Origin: an uncultured Clostridia bacterium
Lineage (GTDB): Bacteria > Bacillota > Clostridia > UBA1381
Direction: 5' to 3'
Length of the DNA stretch: 51,716 nucleotides
Assembly (NCBI GenBank): GCA_944392335.1
Contig: CALXWJ010000067.1
Location: 1 to 51,716, forward strand
This document shows, piece by piece, positions 25,269 through 34,116 of this stretch. Positions within the stretch are counted from its first letter, which is position 1, and each line of letters begins with the position of its first letter. The translations under genes and the position numbers were made by a program. The notes below the pieces were generated by a model, which was not told the DNA's origin, ran no database searches, and worked only from the letters and a program-made list of their open reading frames with translations.

Positions 25269-25298
25269 AACGTGAAAAATAAGTTTATTTTTCACGTT
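25269..25298. promoter_or_regulatory. Perfect 30-bp palindrome between pduS-like and BMC-T genes
   Basis: AACGTGAAAAATAA and TTATTTTTCACGTT are perfect 14-bp arms around a 2-bp centre. It could be a regulator's operator or, in RNA, a processing or attenuating hairpin. No T run follows, so a plain terminator is unlikely. The BMC-T start is 43 bp downstream. Confidence 0.7.
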
Positions 25299-25340
25299 GC
25301 GTATTTTGTGCTACCGTGTGGCGGCAGAATGGAGGGTAAT

Positions 25341-25886
25341 ATGAATTCTGTTGGATTGATAGAAGTTAAAAATGTTAGTAAAGGTATAAAGGTTACAGAT
25401 GAAATGTTAAAAAGTGCAGGCATTACTTTAATTCAATCAGGTTCAGTATGCCCTGGTAAATTTGTTACGGTTATAGGCGGAGAACTATCTGCGATACAGT
25501 CAGCAGTTGAAAGAGCTGCATTAATCAGTGAAGATTCGCTCATAGACAAATTTGTTATTGGTAATTTGGGTGAACAGGTTTTTGAGGCAATGTGTGGAAC
25601 TGCAATTGTAAAAGAAAAAAAAGCTTTAGGAATCGTTGAAACTTTTACGGCAGCAGCTGCTATTGAAGCAGCAGATGCAGCCGTTAAAGCGGCAGTTGTA
25701 TCTTTAATTGAAGTACGTGTCGCAAGGGGCATGGCAGGAAAATGTTTTGTAACAATGACCGGTAATGTGGCTGATGTTCAGGCTGCAGTGGACGCAGGAG
25801 CTAAAATCGCCGCAAAAACAGGTGTTTTGATAAATACAGAGGTTATTGCAAATCCACACCCGGAATTATGGGAAGCTGTGCTGTAA
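25341..25886 (+). CDS. pduT: BMC-T tandem-domain shell protein (PduT-like)
   Basis: The 181-residue protein has two BMC domains, at about 2-90 and 95-181. In the first, Cys37 sits in VCPGKF, at the position where PduT holds a pore [4Fe-4S] cluster (Cys38 in the Citrobacter protein). A trimer could thus pass electrons across the shell, and the PduS-like protein just upstream is the natural partner. A GTG start further upstream would place the palindrome in the coding region. GGAGGG 5 nt before ATG 25341 decides the start. Confidence 0.94.
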   Translation: MNSVGLIEVKNVSKGIKVTDEMLKSAGITLIQSGSVCPGKFVTVIGGELSAIQSAVERAALISEDSLIDKFVIGNLGEQVFEAMCGTAIVKEKKALGIVETFTAAAAIEAADAAVKAAVVSLIEVRVARGMAGKCFVTMTGNVADVQAAVDAGAKIAAKTGVLINTEVIANPHPELWEAVL

Positions 25887-25984
25887 TTGTTAACTTAATA
25901 TTGAGAAAAAGGTTACTGTATAATGGAGATTCATCCGTATCTAAAGCAGTAGCCTTATTATATATATGAATAGAGGAGTTAAAT

Positions 25985-26749
25985 ATGCTTGCTGTTGAAA
26001 GAAGAAGTATAATTGAACAAACAATAATAAAAAATAAAAGTGTCCTTGTACCGGAATTGGCGAAACAATTTGATGTGACAACTGAAACAATAAGAAGTGA
26101 TCTGGAAAAGCTTGAAAAACAGGGAGTGCTTGTAAGAACCTATGGAGGTGCTACCTTGGTTGAAAGCGTAGAGGCAGATATGAGTATACATGAACGTGAT
26201 ACTGTCAATTTTGAAGGAAAACAAAGTATAGGAATACGTGCGGCACAGATGATAAAAGACGGAGAAACAATATTTCTCGATGCAAGTACATCAAGTTTGC
26301 ATGTTGCCAGAAATATTAAGGATAAAAAAAGTATTACGGTAATAACCAATGCAGAAAAAATTGTTATGGAACTTGCAGGGTTGTCCGATATAAAAGTAAT
26401 ATCTACCGGAGGTATGCTTCATGCAAAAAATATGTCTTATGTGGGAAGAATTGTTGAGGAAACAATAAGATCTCATTATTTTGCCAACAAGGTTTTTTTC
26501 TCATGCAGAGGAGTGACTTTGGCAAGAGGAATGATGGAATCTACCGAAGCAGAAGCAGAAATCAAAAAAGCAATGATAGATTGTTCTGAAAGTGCTATTT
26601 TCCTTTGTGACAGAAAAAAACTTGGAAGACTGGGTGTTCCGGTTATATATGAGCTGAATAAAATAGATTGTTTTATAACAGATATAAAGCTTGACGAGGA
26701 ATGGAATAAGGCTCTTATTCAAAATGATGTACGTATTATAACTGTATAA
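25985..26749 (+). CDS. DeoR-family transcriptional regulator
   Basis: The 254-residue protein has the DeoR winged helix (ERRSIIEQTIIKNKSVLVPELAKQFDVTTETIRSDLEKLE, about 5-46, then VRTYGGA). A sugar-phosphate-isomerase-like effector domain follows, with DASTSSLHVARNI and ITNAEKIVMEL. Such proteins sense phosphorylated sugars. As the last gene of the BMC operon it most likely controls it in response to a fucose or rhamnose intermediate. That assignment rests on position. A strong terminator follows. Confidence 0.93.
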   Translation: MLAVERRSIIEQTIIKNKSVLVPELAKQFDVTTETIRSDLEKLEKQGVLVRTYGGATLVESVEADMSIHERDTVNFEGKQSIGIRAAQMIKDGETIFLDASTSSLHVARNIKDKKSITVITNAEKIVMELAGLSDIKVISTGGMLHAKNMSYVGRIVEETIRSHYFANKVFFSCRGVTLARGMMESTEAEAEIKKAMIDCSESAIFLCDRKKLGRLGVPVIYELNKIDCFITDIKLDEEWNKALIQNDVRIITV

Positions 26750-26790
26750 GATGTTATATGGAAGGGTTTTTCATTAATATTAGATCAAAA

Positions 26791-26828
26791 AAAAACAGAC
26801 ACTGTAATTTAATGGAGTGTCTGTTTTT
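26791..26828. terminator. Bidirectional terminator between the BMC operon and yebC
   Basis: AAAAACAGACACT and AGTGTCTGTTTTT form a perfect 13-bp stem with A/T tracts on both sides, so it can end transcription from both convergent units. Confidence 0.93.
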
Positions 26829-26869
26829 GTATTTTCATTTTATGTGTGATGTGTAAATGTTTTTTAATA

Positions 26870-27601
26870 TTAATCATTATCAGGCATATCCCAATTGTGA
26901 TATATATCCTGAACATCGTCACTGTCTTCAAGCAAATCAATCATTCTTTGCATTTTAAGTATGTGATCTTCATCTGTAAGAGTAACCATGGTTTGTGGAA
27001 CCATTGTAATTTCAGCAGATGCAAATTCATATTTTTTTTCTAATGCATCTCTGACAGCGTGAAAATCTTCAGGAGAGGTTGTAATTTCAAAACAATCATC
27101 TTCTACAGAAATATCTTCGGCACCTGCTTCCAATGCATCCATTGTTATTTCATCTTCATCAATATCATTTTTTTCTATAACAATAATACCTTTTTTATCA
27201 AACATAAAGCTGACACATCCGGTTTGTCCCATGTTACCGCCGAATTTATCAAATGCATGACGTACATCTGCAGCAGTTCTGTTTCTGTTATCGGTAAGGG
27301 CTTCAACAATAACCGCAACACCATTTGGGCCGTAGCCTTCATATGTTATGTTTTCATAGTTATCGGTTTCTGTATCACCGGCTGCTTTTTTTATGGTTCT
27401 TTGTATATTTTCATTGGGCATATTATTGGCTCTGCCTTTTGCTATAGCGTCTTTAAGACTTGAATTATTATCGGGATCTGGACCGCCTGATTTGACCGCT
27501 ACAACAATTTCTCTTGCAATTTTTGTAAATATTTTTGCTCTTTGGGCATCATTTGCACCTTTTTTTCTTTTAATTGTACTCCACTTTGAGTGACCTGACA
27601 T
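26870..27601 (-). CDS. yebC: YebC/TACO1-family protein (DUF28)
   Basis: The 243-residue protein has the invariant [25 protein letters not shown] start and the blocks [26 protein letters not shown] and [15 protein letters not shown]. The family was long described as transcriptional regulators. More recent work links YebC-type proteins to relieving ribosome stalling on proline stretches. The length is standard. It is 53 bp downstream of jag on the same strand and may be read from that operon. Confidence 0.96.
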   Translation of the reverse strand: MSGHSKWSTIKRKKGANDAQRAKIFTKIAREIVVAVKSGGPDPDNNSSLKDAIAKGRANNMPNENIQRTIKKAAGDTETDNYENITYEGYGPNGVAVIVEALTDNRNRTAADVRHAFDKFGGNMGQTGCVSFMFDKKGIIVIEKNDIDEDEITMDALEAGAEDISVEDDCFEITTSPEDFHAVRDALEKKYEFASAEITMVPQTMVTLTDEDHILKMQRMIDLLEDSDDVQDIYHNWDMPDND

Positions 27602-27654
27602 TTAGTTTTCATTCCTTTCTTTGCCGTTAAAATACTATTTGCCAAACTTATATA

Positions 27655-28425
27655 TTATAAATCAGATTCATCTTCGGATATGTTTTCTTCTGAATGACTG
27701 CGTGCATAGCTTTCAAAATCCGAATGTTTTTTCTCATGTATTGCATTTAAACCTGAATTATAGTATGCAGGCTTTTTATGATAGGACGGCTTAACAGGAT
27801 TTTTTGGGGCGATAACAACCTTTCTGTATGGATCTTCGCCAATAGAAAATGTTGTGACGTCAGTATGATCCTGAAGGCATGAATGTATAATTCGTCTTTC
27901 GTATGGATTCATAGGCTCCAATGTATATTTTTTTCCTGATTTAGCAACTTTAGATGCAAGACGCTGAGAAAGCGCTACAAGGGCATCATAACGTTTTTCG
28001 CGGTAATTTTCAGTATTAATGGTAACCTTAACATAATTGTCGTTGTTGCGATTTACAACCAATGATGTAAGATACTGCAGACTATCAAGCGTATCTCCGC
28101 GTTTTCCGATAATTATACCCATATTTTTTCCCGATAAATCTATTAAAAGATTATCATCTTCGAGCTTTGTGGAAATATCAACTTTTAAATTCATATCTGA
28201 GAAAATTTTATTTAAAAACAATTTTGCTTTATAAGATGTTACATCCTTTACCTGACCGGTTACAACGGCATCTTTGGAACCTAAGCCCAAAAATCCTTTT
28301 GTGCCTTCATCAATAACCTGAATATCAATATCATCTTCGGAAAGACCGAATTCTGTCAAAATCAATTCTTTAGCTTCATTTATGCTTTTTGCCGTTTTTT
28401 CTATTTTTGTCTGGAAGTTTAACAA
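27655..28425 (-). CDS. jag: Jag/KhpB RNA-binding protein (SpoIIIJ-associated)
   Basis: The 256-residue protein has the Jag_N domain (KIEKTAKSINEAKELILTEFGL, then GFLGLGSKDAVV), a KH-II domain with GKRGDTLDSLQYLTSLV, and a C-terminal R3H domain (EPMNPYERRIIHSCLQ). It acts with KhpA in RNA binding and cell-shape control. An ATG three codons upstream directly abuts GGAGG with no spacing, whereas the TTG chosen here has 9 nt. Either way the gene starts inside the 3' end of yidC, so the two are coupled. The last 60 residues are charged and low in complexity. Confidence 0.93.
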   Translation of the reverse strand: MLNFQTKIEKTAKSINEAKELILTEFGLSEDDIDIQVIDEGTKGFLGLGSKDAVVTGQVKDVTSYKAKLFLNKIFSDMNLKVDISTKLEDDNLLIDLSGKNMGIIIGKRGDTLDSLQYLTSLVVNRNNDNYVKVTINTENYREKRYDALVALSQRLASKVAKSGKKYTLEPMNPYERRIIHSCLQDHTDVTTFSIGEDPYRKVVIAPKNPVKPSYHKKPAYYNSGLNAIHEKKHSDFESYARSHSEENISEDESDL

Positions 28426-29341
28426 CGAAATCATCCTCCTTGCTATCTAAAACTTTATTTAAAATATATTGTTGTACCATTTGTATAATGTTTGATGTGA
28501 TCCAGTATACCCCCATTCCGGAAGGAAGGGTAATAGAGAAGAAACCCGTCATGAGGGGCATCATTATATTCATTGTCTTGGACATCTGAGCAGTTTGAGC
28601 GTTTGATTGATTTTGTGTCTGACCGCTCATTTTTTGTGTTTGTTTCATTGATAACCAGGTTGTACAGATTGCAAGTGCAGGTATCAATAAAAGTGCTATA
28701 ATACTCAGTTGTGAAAAATTGGCTTCTTTAACCAACTCAAGAGCATCATATGGAGCCTTTGATAAATCAAGTCCAAGAAAATTAAAATTAATACTCCAGG
28801 CGTCGACTTTGTCAAGAACCTTTTCACTCCATGTTGCAAGCTGAATTTGCGCTGAATTAAAGATAGTTTTAGCAGTTGAGTTTGCGTAATTTCCAAGTTC
28901 ACTAGGAAATTGTTCTTTCATCAAAGTAACAATTTGCGTAATTTTATCACTTACACCGGGATCGTTAAATTGTATGTGCAGCAGATATCTTATAGGTGAT
29001 TGAATAACTCTGTAAAGACCTATTAAAATTGGGAATTGAATAAGCATTGGAAGACATCCGCCCATCATACTTATATTATTCTCTTTATATAATTTCATCA
29101 TTTCAGTCTGGAGTTTTTGCTGATCATTGGCATATTTTTTTTGCAGCTCAGCAAGGATCGGCTGGATTTTTTGCTGCTTTTTCATTGCTTTTTGTGACCG
29201 CAGATTAAGCGGGATTAAAACCAGTTTGATTATAATGGTGAAAATTATTATCGCCAAACCGTAGTTTTGTACCAGTCTGTATATAATATCCAATATATAT
29301 CCCAGCGGTATTGTAATTATATCAAATAAATTAAGCTCCAT
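28376..29341 (-). CDS. yidC: Membrane protein insertase YidC/SpoIIIJ
   Basis: YidC inserts membrane proteins alone or with Sec. The 321-residue protein has the 60KD_IMP core with a first transmembrane segment at about 20-45. The cytoplasmic coiled hairpin (LRSQKAMKKQQKIQPILAELQKKYANDQ) carries the conserved Arg in the hydrophilic groove region. Later transmembrane segments include MGGCLPMLIQFPILIGLYRVI and MPLMTGFFSITLPSGMGVYWITSN. The tail is Lys-rich for ribosome contact. There is no lipobox. It lies in the usual rpmH-rnpA-yidD-yidC-jag order. Confidence 0.97.
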   Translation of the reverse strand: MELNLFDIITIPLGYILDIIYRLVQNYGLAIIIFTIIIKLVLIPLNLRSQKAMKKQQKIQPILAELQKKYANDQQKLQTEMMKLYKENNISMMGGCLPMLIQFPILIGLYRVIQSPIRYLLHIQFNDPGVSDKITQIVTLMKEQFPSELGNYANSTAKTIFNSAQIQLATWSEKVLDKVDAWSINFNFLGLDLSKAPYDALELVKEANFSQLSIIALLLIPALAICTTWLSMKQTQKMSGQTQNQSNAQTAQMSKTMNIMMPLMTGFFSITLPSGMGVYWITSNIIQMVQQYILNKVLDSKEDDFVVKLPDKNRKNGKKHK

Positions 29342-29407
29342 AGTCTATAACATTAACTCCTTTGTAAAACTAAGTTTGAAACGGTGGGGGTATGACGGTC
29401 GAATATA

Positions 29408-29623
29408 TCAGTTCAAAGGGTCATATCCTCCCTTATGAAAAGGATGGCATTTAAGTATTCTTCTGACTGCAAGATACGAGCCTTTAAACGCGCCGTATTT
29501 TTCAACTGCCTGTAGGGCATATTCAGAGCATGTCGGCACAAACCGGCAGCAGGAATATCTTTTGAGCGGAGATAAATTTTTCCTGTAAAATTTAATCAAC
29601 ATTATAAGAAATTTTTTCATCAT
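29408..29623 (-). CDS. yidD: Membrane protein insertion efficiency factor YidD
   Basis: The 71-residue protein has the family core [32 protein letters not shown] and [12 protein letters not shown]. It sits at the inner face of the membrane and assists YidC-dependent insertion. Its start overlaps the end of rnpA by 32 bp, as in many Firmicutes. Confidence 0.96.
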   Translation of the reverse strand: MMKKFLIMLIKFYRKNLSPLKRYSCCRFVPTCSEYALQAVEKYGAFKGSYLAVRRILKCHPFHKGGYDPLN

Positions 29624-29957
29624 CTTTTATCAACCCCAATTTAGTGAATGCAAATTCCAGATCTTTTAGAATATGTATACATTTGCATGAAACAGCCTTT
29701 GTCCTTGCCACCAAAACGATATCGTAGCCTATGTTGATCTTATTCTCCAAAAGACGGTAGCTTTCGCGCATGAGACGTTTTACACGATTTCTTTTTACTG
29801 CTTTGCCTATATTTTTTCCGCACGTCAGCCCGAGGGTATTATACCCTTTTTTATTGCGCTGAACATATACCACAATATTGATCCCGACGGTGCTTTTACC
29901 TCGGTAATATAAACGTTTAAAATCTTTGTTCAGCTTCATAAATTGTGTATTTTTCAT
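29592..29957 (-). CDS. rnpA: Ribonuclease P protein component
   Basis: The 121-residue basic protein helps the RNase P RNA trim tRNA 5' ends. The family block [14 protein letters not shown] (about 75-88) carries the Arg-rich RNR motif. It is followed by the central GYDIVLVAR and preceded by [23 protein letters not shown]. It lies 94 bp downstream of rpmH and is likely co-transcribed with it. Confidence 0.96.
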   Translation of the reverse strand: MKNTQFMKLNKDFKRLYYRGKSTVGINIVVYVQRNKKGYNTLGLTCGKNIGKAVKRNRVKRLMRESYRLLENKINIGYDIVLVARTKAVSCKCIHILKDLEFAFTKLGLIKDDEKISYNVD

Positions 29958-30051
29958 TGAATTTCCGCCTTATAGATTTTCACAAGTTAAAAAAGGCAAA
30001 AAGTCAGAGAAACAATGCTCTCTATACTTCCCGCCTCATCCGTCACATTGT

Positions 30052-30186
30052 TTACGCTGAAAGTTTCTTTCTGCCCAAGCGTCTTCTTCTTGATAAAATC
30101 TTTCTGCCTGATGCAGTACTCATTCTTTTTCTAAATCCATGTTCTTTGCTTCTTTGACGTTTCTTCGGTTGGTAAGTTCTTTTCAT
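30052..30186 (-). CDS. rpmH: Large ribosomal subunit protein bL34
   Basis: The 44-residue basic protein ([18 protein letters not shown] to LGRKKLSA) is a complete bL34, although slightly diverged in that canonical HGFR is kept and [22 protein letters not shown] follows. AGGAGG is 8 nt upstream of the ATG. It heads the rnpA-yidD-yidC-jag operon. The divergent neighbour dnaA found beside rpmH in most bacteria is absent, and I see no DnaA-box cluster in the upstream 290 bp. Confidence 0.98.
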   Translation of the reverse strand: MKRTYQPKKRQRSKEHGFRKRMSTASGRKILSRRRRLGRKKLSA

Positions 30187-30320
30187 TTTCTGCACCTCCT
30201 AATTATTAATAAGTAAAATCGTCAATATTGGAAAATCAATACATCATTGAAAAAGACTTTCCTATTATTACCGAAGCTTCAATACAAAAGCATCAAATAA
30301 TAAAAATAGACATCGTACCT

Positions 30321-30349
30321 ATTATATAAGTTTTTTCAAGCCTTGTCAA
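30321..30349 (-). promoter_or_regulatory. Promoter of the rpmH operon
   Basis: On the minus strand a perfect TTGACA and a perfect TATAAT are 17 bp apart, 135 nt upstream of rpmH. The full consensus fits a strongly expressed ribosomal gene. Confidence 0.85.
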
Positions 30350-30478
30350 GAGTTTTGATACTATTTTAATTATTTTTTTTCTTTTTTATATAAATTAACG
30401 GTATTTTTATATACAATATCTTATTTAACTTCGTTAAAAATAAATTCATATAATAGAATAAATAATTAATAACAACAG

Positions 30479-31369
30479 CTACTTTGCCTGTTTTAATAAA
30501 TTCTCCAATTCGCTTTTTTTAAATATATATTTATTGTCACAGAACTGACAGGTCAGTTCTGCATAGCCCTGTTCATCGATTAAAGATTGCAGTTCGTCTT
30601 TGCCGATTGAGATCAGGGCTTGTTCCATTCTTTCTTTTGAGCATTGACACCGATAGCGCGGAGTTATTGTTTTATTTTCCATAAGCATATCGTATCCTTC
30701 ACAAATCCTGAATAAAATATCCTCTGCCGACATGCCGTTTTCAATCATTTCAGTGACCGGAGGCAAGGTTTTCATTTTTTCTTCAAGATCTGCCGCCACT
30801 TCTTCACTTGCTTCCGGCATAAGCTGGATCATAAAACCACCGGCACACTTTACCGAATTATCGGGATTGACCAATACACCAAGTGCAATCGCTGTAGGTA
30901 TCTGTTCGCTTGCGGCAAAATAATAAGTCATATCTTCAGCGATTTCACCTGTTACAATAGGAACTTGTCCGGCATACGGTTCCTTCATACCCAAGTCCCG
31001 TATCACATTTAAAAAGCCCTTTCCCACAGCGGCTCCCACATCGAGCTTGCCGTTCTTCTTCCTGGGGATATCAACGTATGGATTTACCACATAGCCTCTT
31101 ACCTCCGATTTATTATTACATACCGCAACAATGCTTCCGATCGGCCCGTCTCCTTTAAACTGAATGGTAGTAGAATCTGTTTCATTTTTCATACCGGCGC
31201 CCATTATCGCCGAAATTGTCAATACTCTTCCCAAAGCTGCGGTAGCAGTGGAATATGTTTTGTGTATTTTTTGTGCTTCATTGACCAAATCTGTTGTTAT
31301 GGCGACAAAAACCCTTATGGCTCCGTCAATGGAGCTCCCCCTTACTAAAATGTCTGACAAGTCCTTCAC
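30479..31369 (-). CDS. hslO: Redox-regulated chaperone Hsp33
   Basis: Hsp33 is a holdase activated by oxidative stress through a zinc-cysteine switch. The 296-residue protein has the N-terminal domain (about 1-235, with GRVLTISAIMGAGMK and QFKGDGPIGSI). The C-terminal switch has Cys241-x-Cys243 and Cys274-x-x-Cys277, all four present. It follows cdaR by 82 bp in the same direction. In an anaerobe it would protect proteins during air exposure. Confidence 0.96.
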   Translation of the reverse strand: MKDLSDILVRGSSIDGAIRVFVAITTDLVNEAQKIHKTYSTATAALGRVLTISAIMGAGMKNETDSTTIQFKGDGPIGSIVAVCNNKSEVRGYVVNPYVDIPRKKNGKLDVGAAVGKGFLNVIRDLGMKEPYAGQVPIVTGEIAEDMTYYFAASEQIPTAIALGVLVNPDNSVKCAGGFMIQLMPEASEEVAADLEEKMKTLPPVTEMIENGMSAEDILFRICEGYDMLMENKTITPRYRCQCSKERMEQALISIGKDELQSLIDEQGYAELTCQFCDNKYIFKKSELENLLKQAK

Positions 31370-31451
31370 TCTCCGTTACATTATATTTATATTAAAATTT
31401 TTACTTTTTGCTGATAAAAAACTGTATTGCACATTTTTCGCGGAAATCATG

Positions 31452-32654
31452 TTATTCTTCAATGATAACATTAACAAATACTTCGGTATCTTCAATTGTA
31501 ATATCTTTTTCCGAAGTAGACGGTTTAACGCTTACTGTCTGTTCGCCCGTACCGGACACGGCGTCAAGGTCCAATTCCGCGCTTATGTTATCCGAAGTGA
31601 GTTTTTCTTTCGGACCGGATATGGAAACCTGTACGGTATTATTTTGTAAAGTATATGTTTTATTTTCTGAATTTTTAACATTTAAAGGTACTTCGAGAGT
31701 TTTTTCTTCTTTTTCAAATACTTCAAGTTCAACCGTGATATATTGGCTTTCGGCGGGTAAATATATTCCGTCAGGCTGGATAAGCTTGAGTTCATATTTA
31801 TTTGTGCCCGGAGTTATATCATTAAATTCGTTTGAGTTTGTAATGCTTTGAACAGCTCGGCCTTCCTCAGATTTTATTCCTACATCGACCTTATCAACAT
31901 CCTGAGAGATCAGTTCTACTGTATATTTATTATCAATATCTGACGGTATTGATAAAACTACATCAAGAGAAATTTTTTCATATACGTTATTTTTTACAAG
32001 TATGGTCTCATCTGATATGATCTCATTTAAAGGAAGTATTTCGGAATTATTCTCATCCTCCAGAGCGTACGAGTATCTTTCCGAATTGGTTTGTGTCATT
32101 GATGAAGCATCTATGGAAATACTTGCGTGATCAATACTTTGAATATCTTCATAAGTGCCTTTTACGGTGATGGTACTGTTCTCCGGTATTGATTCCACAA
32201 TAAAAGATTTGTTTTTATCCGCATTTTTTTGATTTATTGTTATCGGGATCGATTTTTCCGCCATTTCTTCAACGGTTATTTCGATATAACGCGTGTTGCG
32301 TTTGGAAATATAAACAGCATTTGAAGGTATGTCAAAAACCGGCTGAAGTCTGTATACTCCTGCTTCTGAAATTTGCGATAGATCAATACTTGCCGATATA
32401 TTGCCCATAACTGATATTAAATCCTGGCGTTTCCCTCTTATAACGATGGAAGCATCTGAGATGGAATTTTTATCTACGACCATTAGATTTTTGTTTAAAA
32501 GTGCAGCTTCATTCACAAGCTGTACATCTATTGCACTGAGCTTAACATCGAGAGAAGGATTTTCGGAGTATATGACAAAAATCCATACAAGTATGGCTAT
32601 AAGTACGGAAATAACCTTTGATATCCTTTTTTTTGAACCGTTTTCTTGTTTCAT
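31452..32654 (-). CDS. cdaR: CdaR, YbbR-domain regulator of the diadenylate cyclase
   Basis: The 400-residue protein has one N-terminal transmembrane helix (about 15-28), so the rest lies outside the membrane. It is followed by a series of YbbR repeats of about 80 residues (for example VQLVNEAALLNKNLMVV and VPLNVKNSENKTYTL). CdaR modulates CdaA, the c-di-AMP synthase. The start overlaps the end of cdaA by 4 bp. The usual third gene, glmM, is not present, and hslO takes its place. Confidence 0.93.
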   Translation of the reverse strand: MKQENGSKKRISKVISVLIAILVWIFVIYSENPSLDVKLSAIDVQLVNEAALLNKNLMVVDKNSISDASIVIRGKRQDLISVMGNISASIDLSQISEAGVYRLQPVFDIPSNAVYISKRNTRYIEITVEEMAEKSIPITINQKNADKNKSFIVESIPENSTITVKGTYEDIQSIDHASISIDASSMTQTNSERYSYALEDENNSEILPLNEIISDETILVKNNVYEKISLDVVLSIPSDIDNKYTVELISQDVDKVDVGIKSEEGRAVQSITNSNEFNDITPGTNKYELKLIQPDGIYLPAESQYITVELEVFEKEEKTLEVPLNVKNSENKTYTLQNNTVQVSISGPKEKLTSDNISAELDLDAVSGTGEQTVSVKPSTSEKDITIEDTEVFVNVIIEE

Positions 32655-33499
32655 TTTGATGCCCCCTTCCAGAATTTGATCTTATTGGATTCCGAAGGAG
32701 CAGCTTTGGGTGTCAAAGCTCTTTCAAGGGCATTTTTTAATGTCTCCCCGTTTAGGTTTCTTGTCAGGCTTCCGTTTATGGCAATTGATATTTTTCCGGT
32801 TTCTTCACTTACGACTATAACCATGGCGTCGGAAACCTCACTCATTCCCAACGCGGCTCTGTGGCGTGTGCCGAGCTCTCTTGAAAGATTTGTGTTTGAA
32901 GTTAGAGGCAGTACGCATGCCGCGGTATATATTTTGTCTTCGCGTATTATAACCGCGCCATCGTGCAGCGGTGTGTTAGGAACAAATATATTTTCAAGCA
33001 GGGAAGAAGTAACCTCTGCATTAAGAATTGTACCCGATTTTACTATATCTCCAAGCTTTGTTTCTCTTTCAAGTACTATCAGAGCACCTGTTTTGGCTGA
33101 GGAAAGATTAACGGTTGCAATAACGATCTCATCTATTAAATTTTGTAATTTATTATCACCGATTTGCGGTGAGCCGAAATCAATCAATTTTCCGACTTTT
33201 GAACGGCCGACCCGCTCAAGCATACTTCTGAGTTCGGGTTGAAAAATTACAACAACGGAAAACAAGCCTATTTGCATGACGTTTTTTAATATGTAATTTA
33301 CGGCGGTCAGATTCATCCAGGCGCTTATAGGTACAAACAAAAACAGTATGGCAATGCCCTTGACTAGCTGCAGTGCCCGTGTTTCCCGTATCATCTTAAG
33401 CAGCTGATAGATAAGAATTGCAACAATAATAATATCGATAATATCAGTTATCTTTATCAGTTGTATAAATTTTGAAAAATAATCAAAAATCTGTTCCAA
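32651..33499 (-). CDS. cdaA: Diadenylate cyclase CdaA (c-di-AMP synthase)
   Basis: CdaA makes c-di-AMP from two ATP, a messenger that controls potassium and osmolyte uptake and wall balance. The 282-residue protein has three N-terminal transmembrane helices (within 15-95) and a DAC domain. The catalytic motifs LHDGAVII and GTRHRAALG are intact. A short C-terminal tail follows. A 617-bp gap upstream contains AT-rich DNA, dispersed-repeat copy 5 and a terminator. Confidence 0.96.
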   Translation of the reverse strand: MEQIFDYFSKFIQLIKITDIIDIIIVAILIYQLLKMIRETRALQLVKGIAILFLFVPISAWMNLTAVNYILKNVMQIGLFSVVVIFQPELRSMLERVGRSKVGKLIDFGSPQIGDNKLQNLIDEIVIATVNLSSAKTGALIVLERETKLGDIVKSGTILNAEVTSSLLENIFVPNTPLHDGAVIIREDKIYTAACVLPLTSNTNLSRELGTRHRAALGMSEVSDAMVIVVSEETGKISIAINGSLTRNLNGETLKNALERALTPKAAPSESNKIKFWKGASK

Positions 33500-33666
33500 A
33501 TGAATACCTCCGATCTGTTGTATTAAAGACGTACAAAAATAACAAGTTATCTAACAAATTATATTATACTATATTTCTTAATATATTCCAATATTTTTTT
33601 GAATTAATTAATAAAAATGTAACAAAATGAAGGATATATATGTTTCCTGTTTTTCAAAATTTATTT

Positions 33667-33807
33667 GATAAGGGCTTGACCCGTTATTCAACAAAGACAA
33701 GAGCAAAGTAAAGCTGGCGCTGTAATCAGTTAAAGATCATACTCTCACGTATTACAAATATGAGCGCGCCGCCGATTACGGCGGGGGATATTCTGTCCGC
33801 AGTTATA
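33667..33807 (+). repeat. Dispersed intergenic repeat, long copy 5
   Basis: It runs from GATAAGGGCTTGACCCGTTA and CAAAGACAAGAGC through AATCAGTTAAAGATC, ACTCTCACGTATTACAAATATG and GCCGCCGATTACGGCGGGGG to TTCTGTCCGCAGTTATA. It has the same orientation as the other long copies. The remaining 160 bp to the next terminator show nothing I can name. Confidence 0.85.
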
Positions 33808-33965
33808 TATATTTCTTTTTATATGCACGTTTCGGGATTTTGGAAGCGCCGCATAAATTATACTTTATATAACAGATCAAGAAAACGGAGTAACCCGTTA
33901 TGTATAGACCGGTTTTTATTGTTTGATATCGTTTCGGCGTTTACGCAAGATTAACCCTAAACTGC

Positions 33966-34002
33966 AAAACCCCTGTTCAATATAAGATAGAACAAGGGTT
34001 TT
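33966..34002 (-). terminator. Probable radC terminator
   Basis: AAAACCCCTGTTC and GAACAAGGGTTTT form a 13-bp stem with one mismatch. The minus-strand side ends in TTTTGCAGTTT. It lies 115 nt beyond the radC stop. Confidence 0.55.
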
Positions 34003-34116
34003 GGAAATTTAATGGTAATCGTTCACGGCCTGCCTTTACTTGATAATTGTATACGAAAAAAGCAAAAATACACAATTAAATTATTTTTATCTTTTATCGC
34101 ATTCCGTTAAAGATAC

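Noticed and set aside
25272..25340. A GTG-initiated N-terminal extension of the BMC-T protein
   Set aside because: It would translate the 30-bp palindrome, has a poor ribosome binding site, and the BMC domain starts exactly at the ATG behind GGAGGG.
30187..30478. A possible replication origin beside rpmH
   Set aside because: I looked for DnaA boxes (TTATCCACA-like) and an AT-rich unwinding element with dnaA nearby. There is only the rpmH promoter and no box cluster.
33760..33954. A 64-codon frame after repeat copy 5
   Set aside because: It starts inside the repeat, has no ribosome binding site, and no family pattern is visible.
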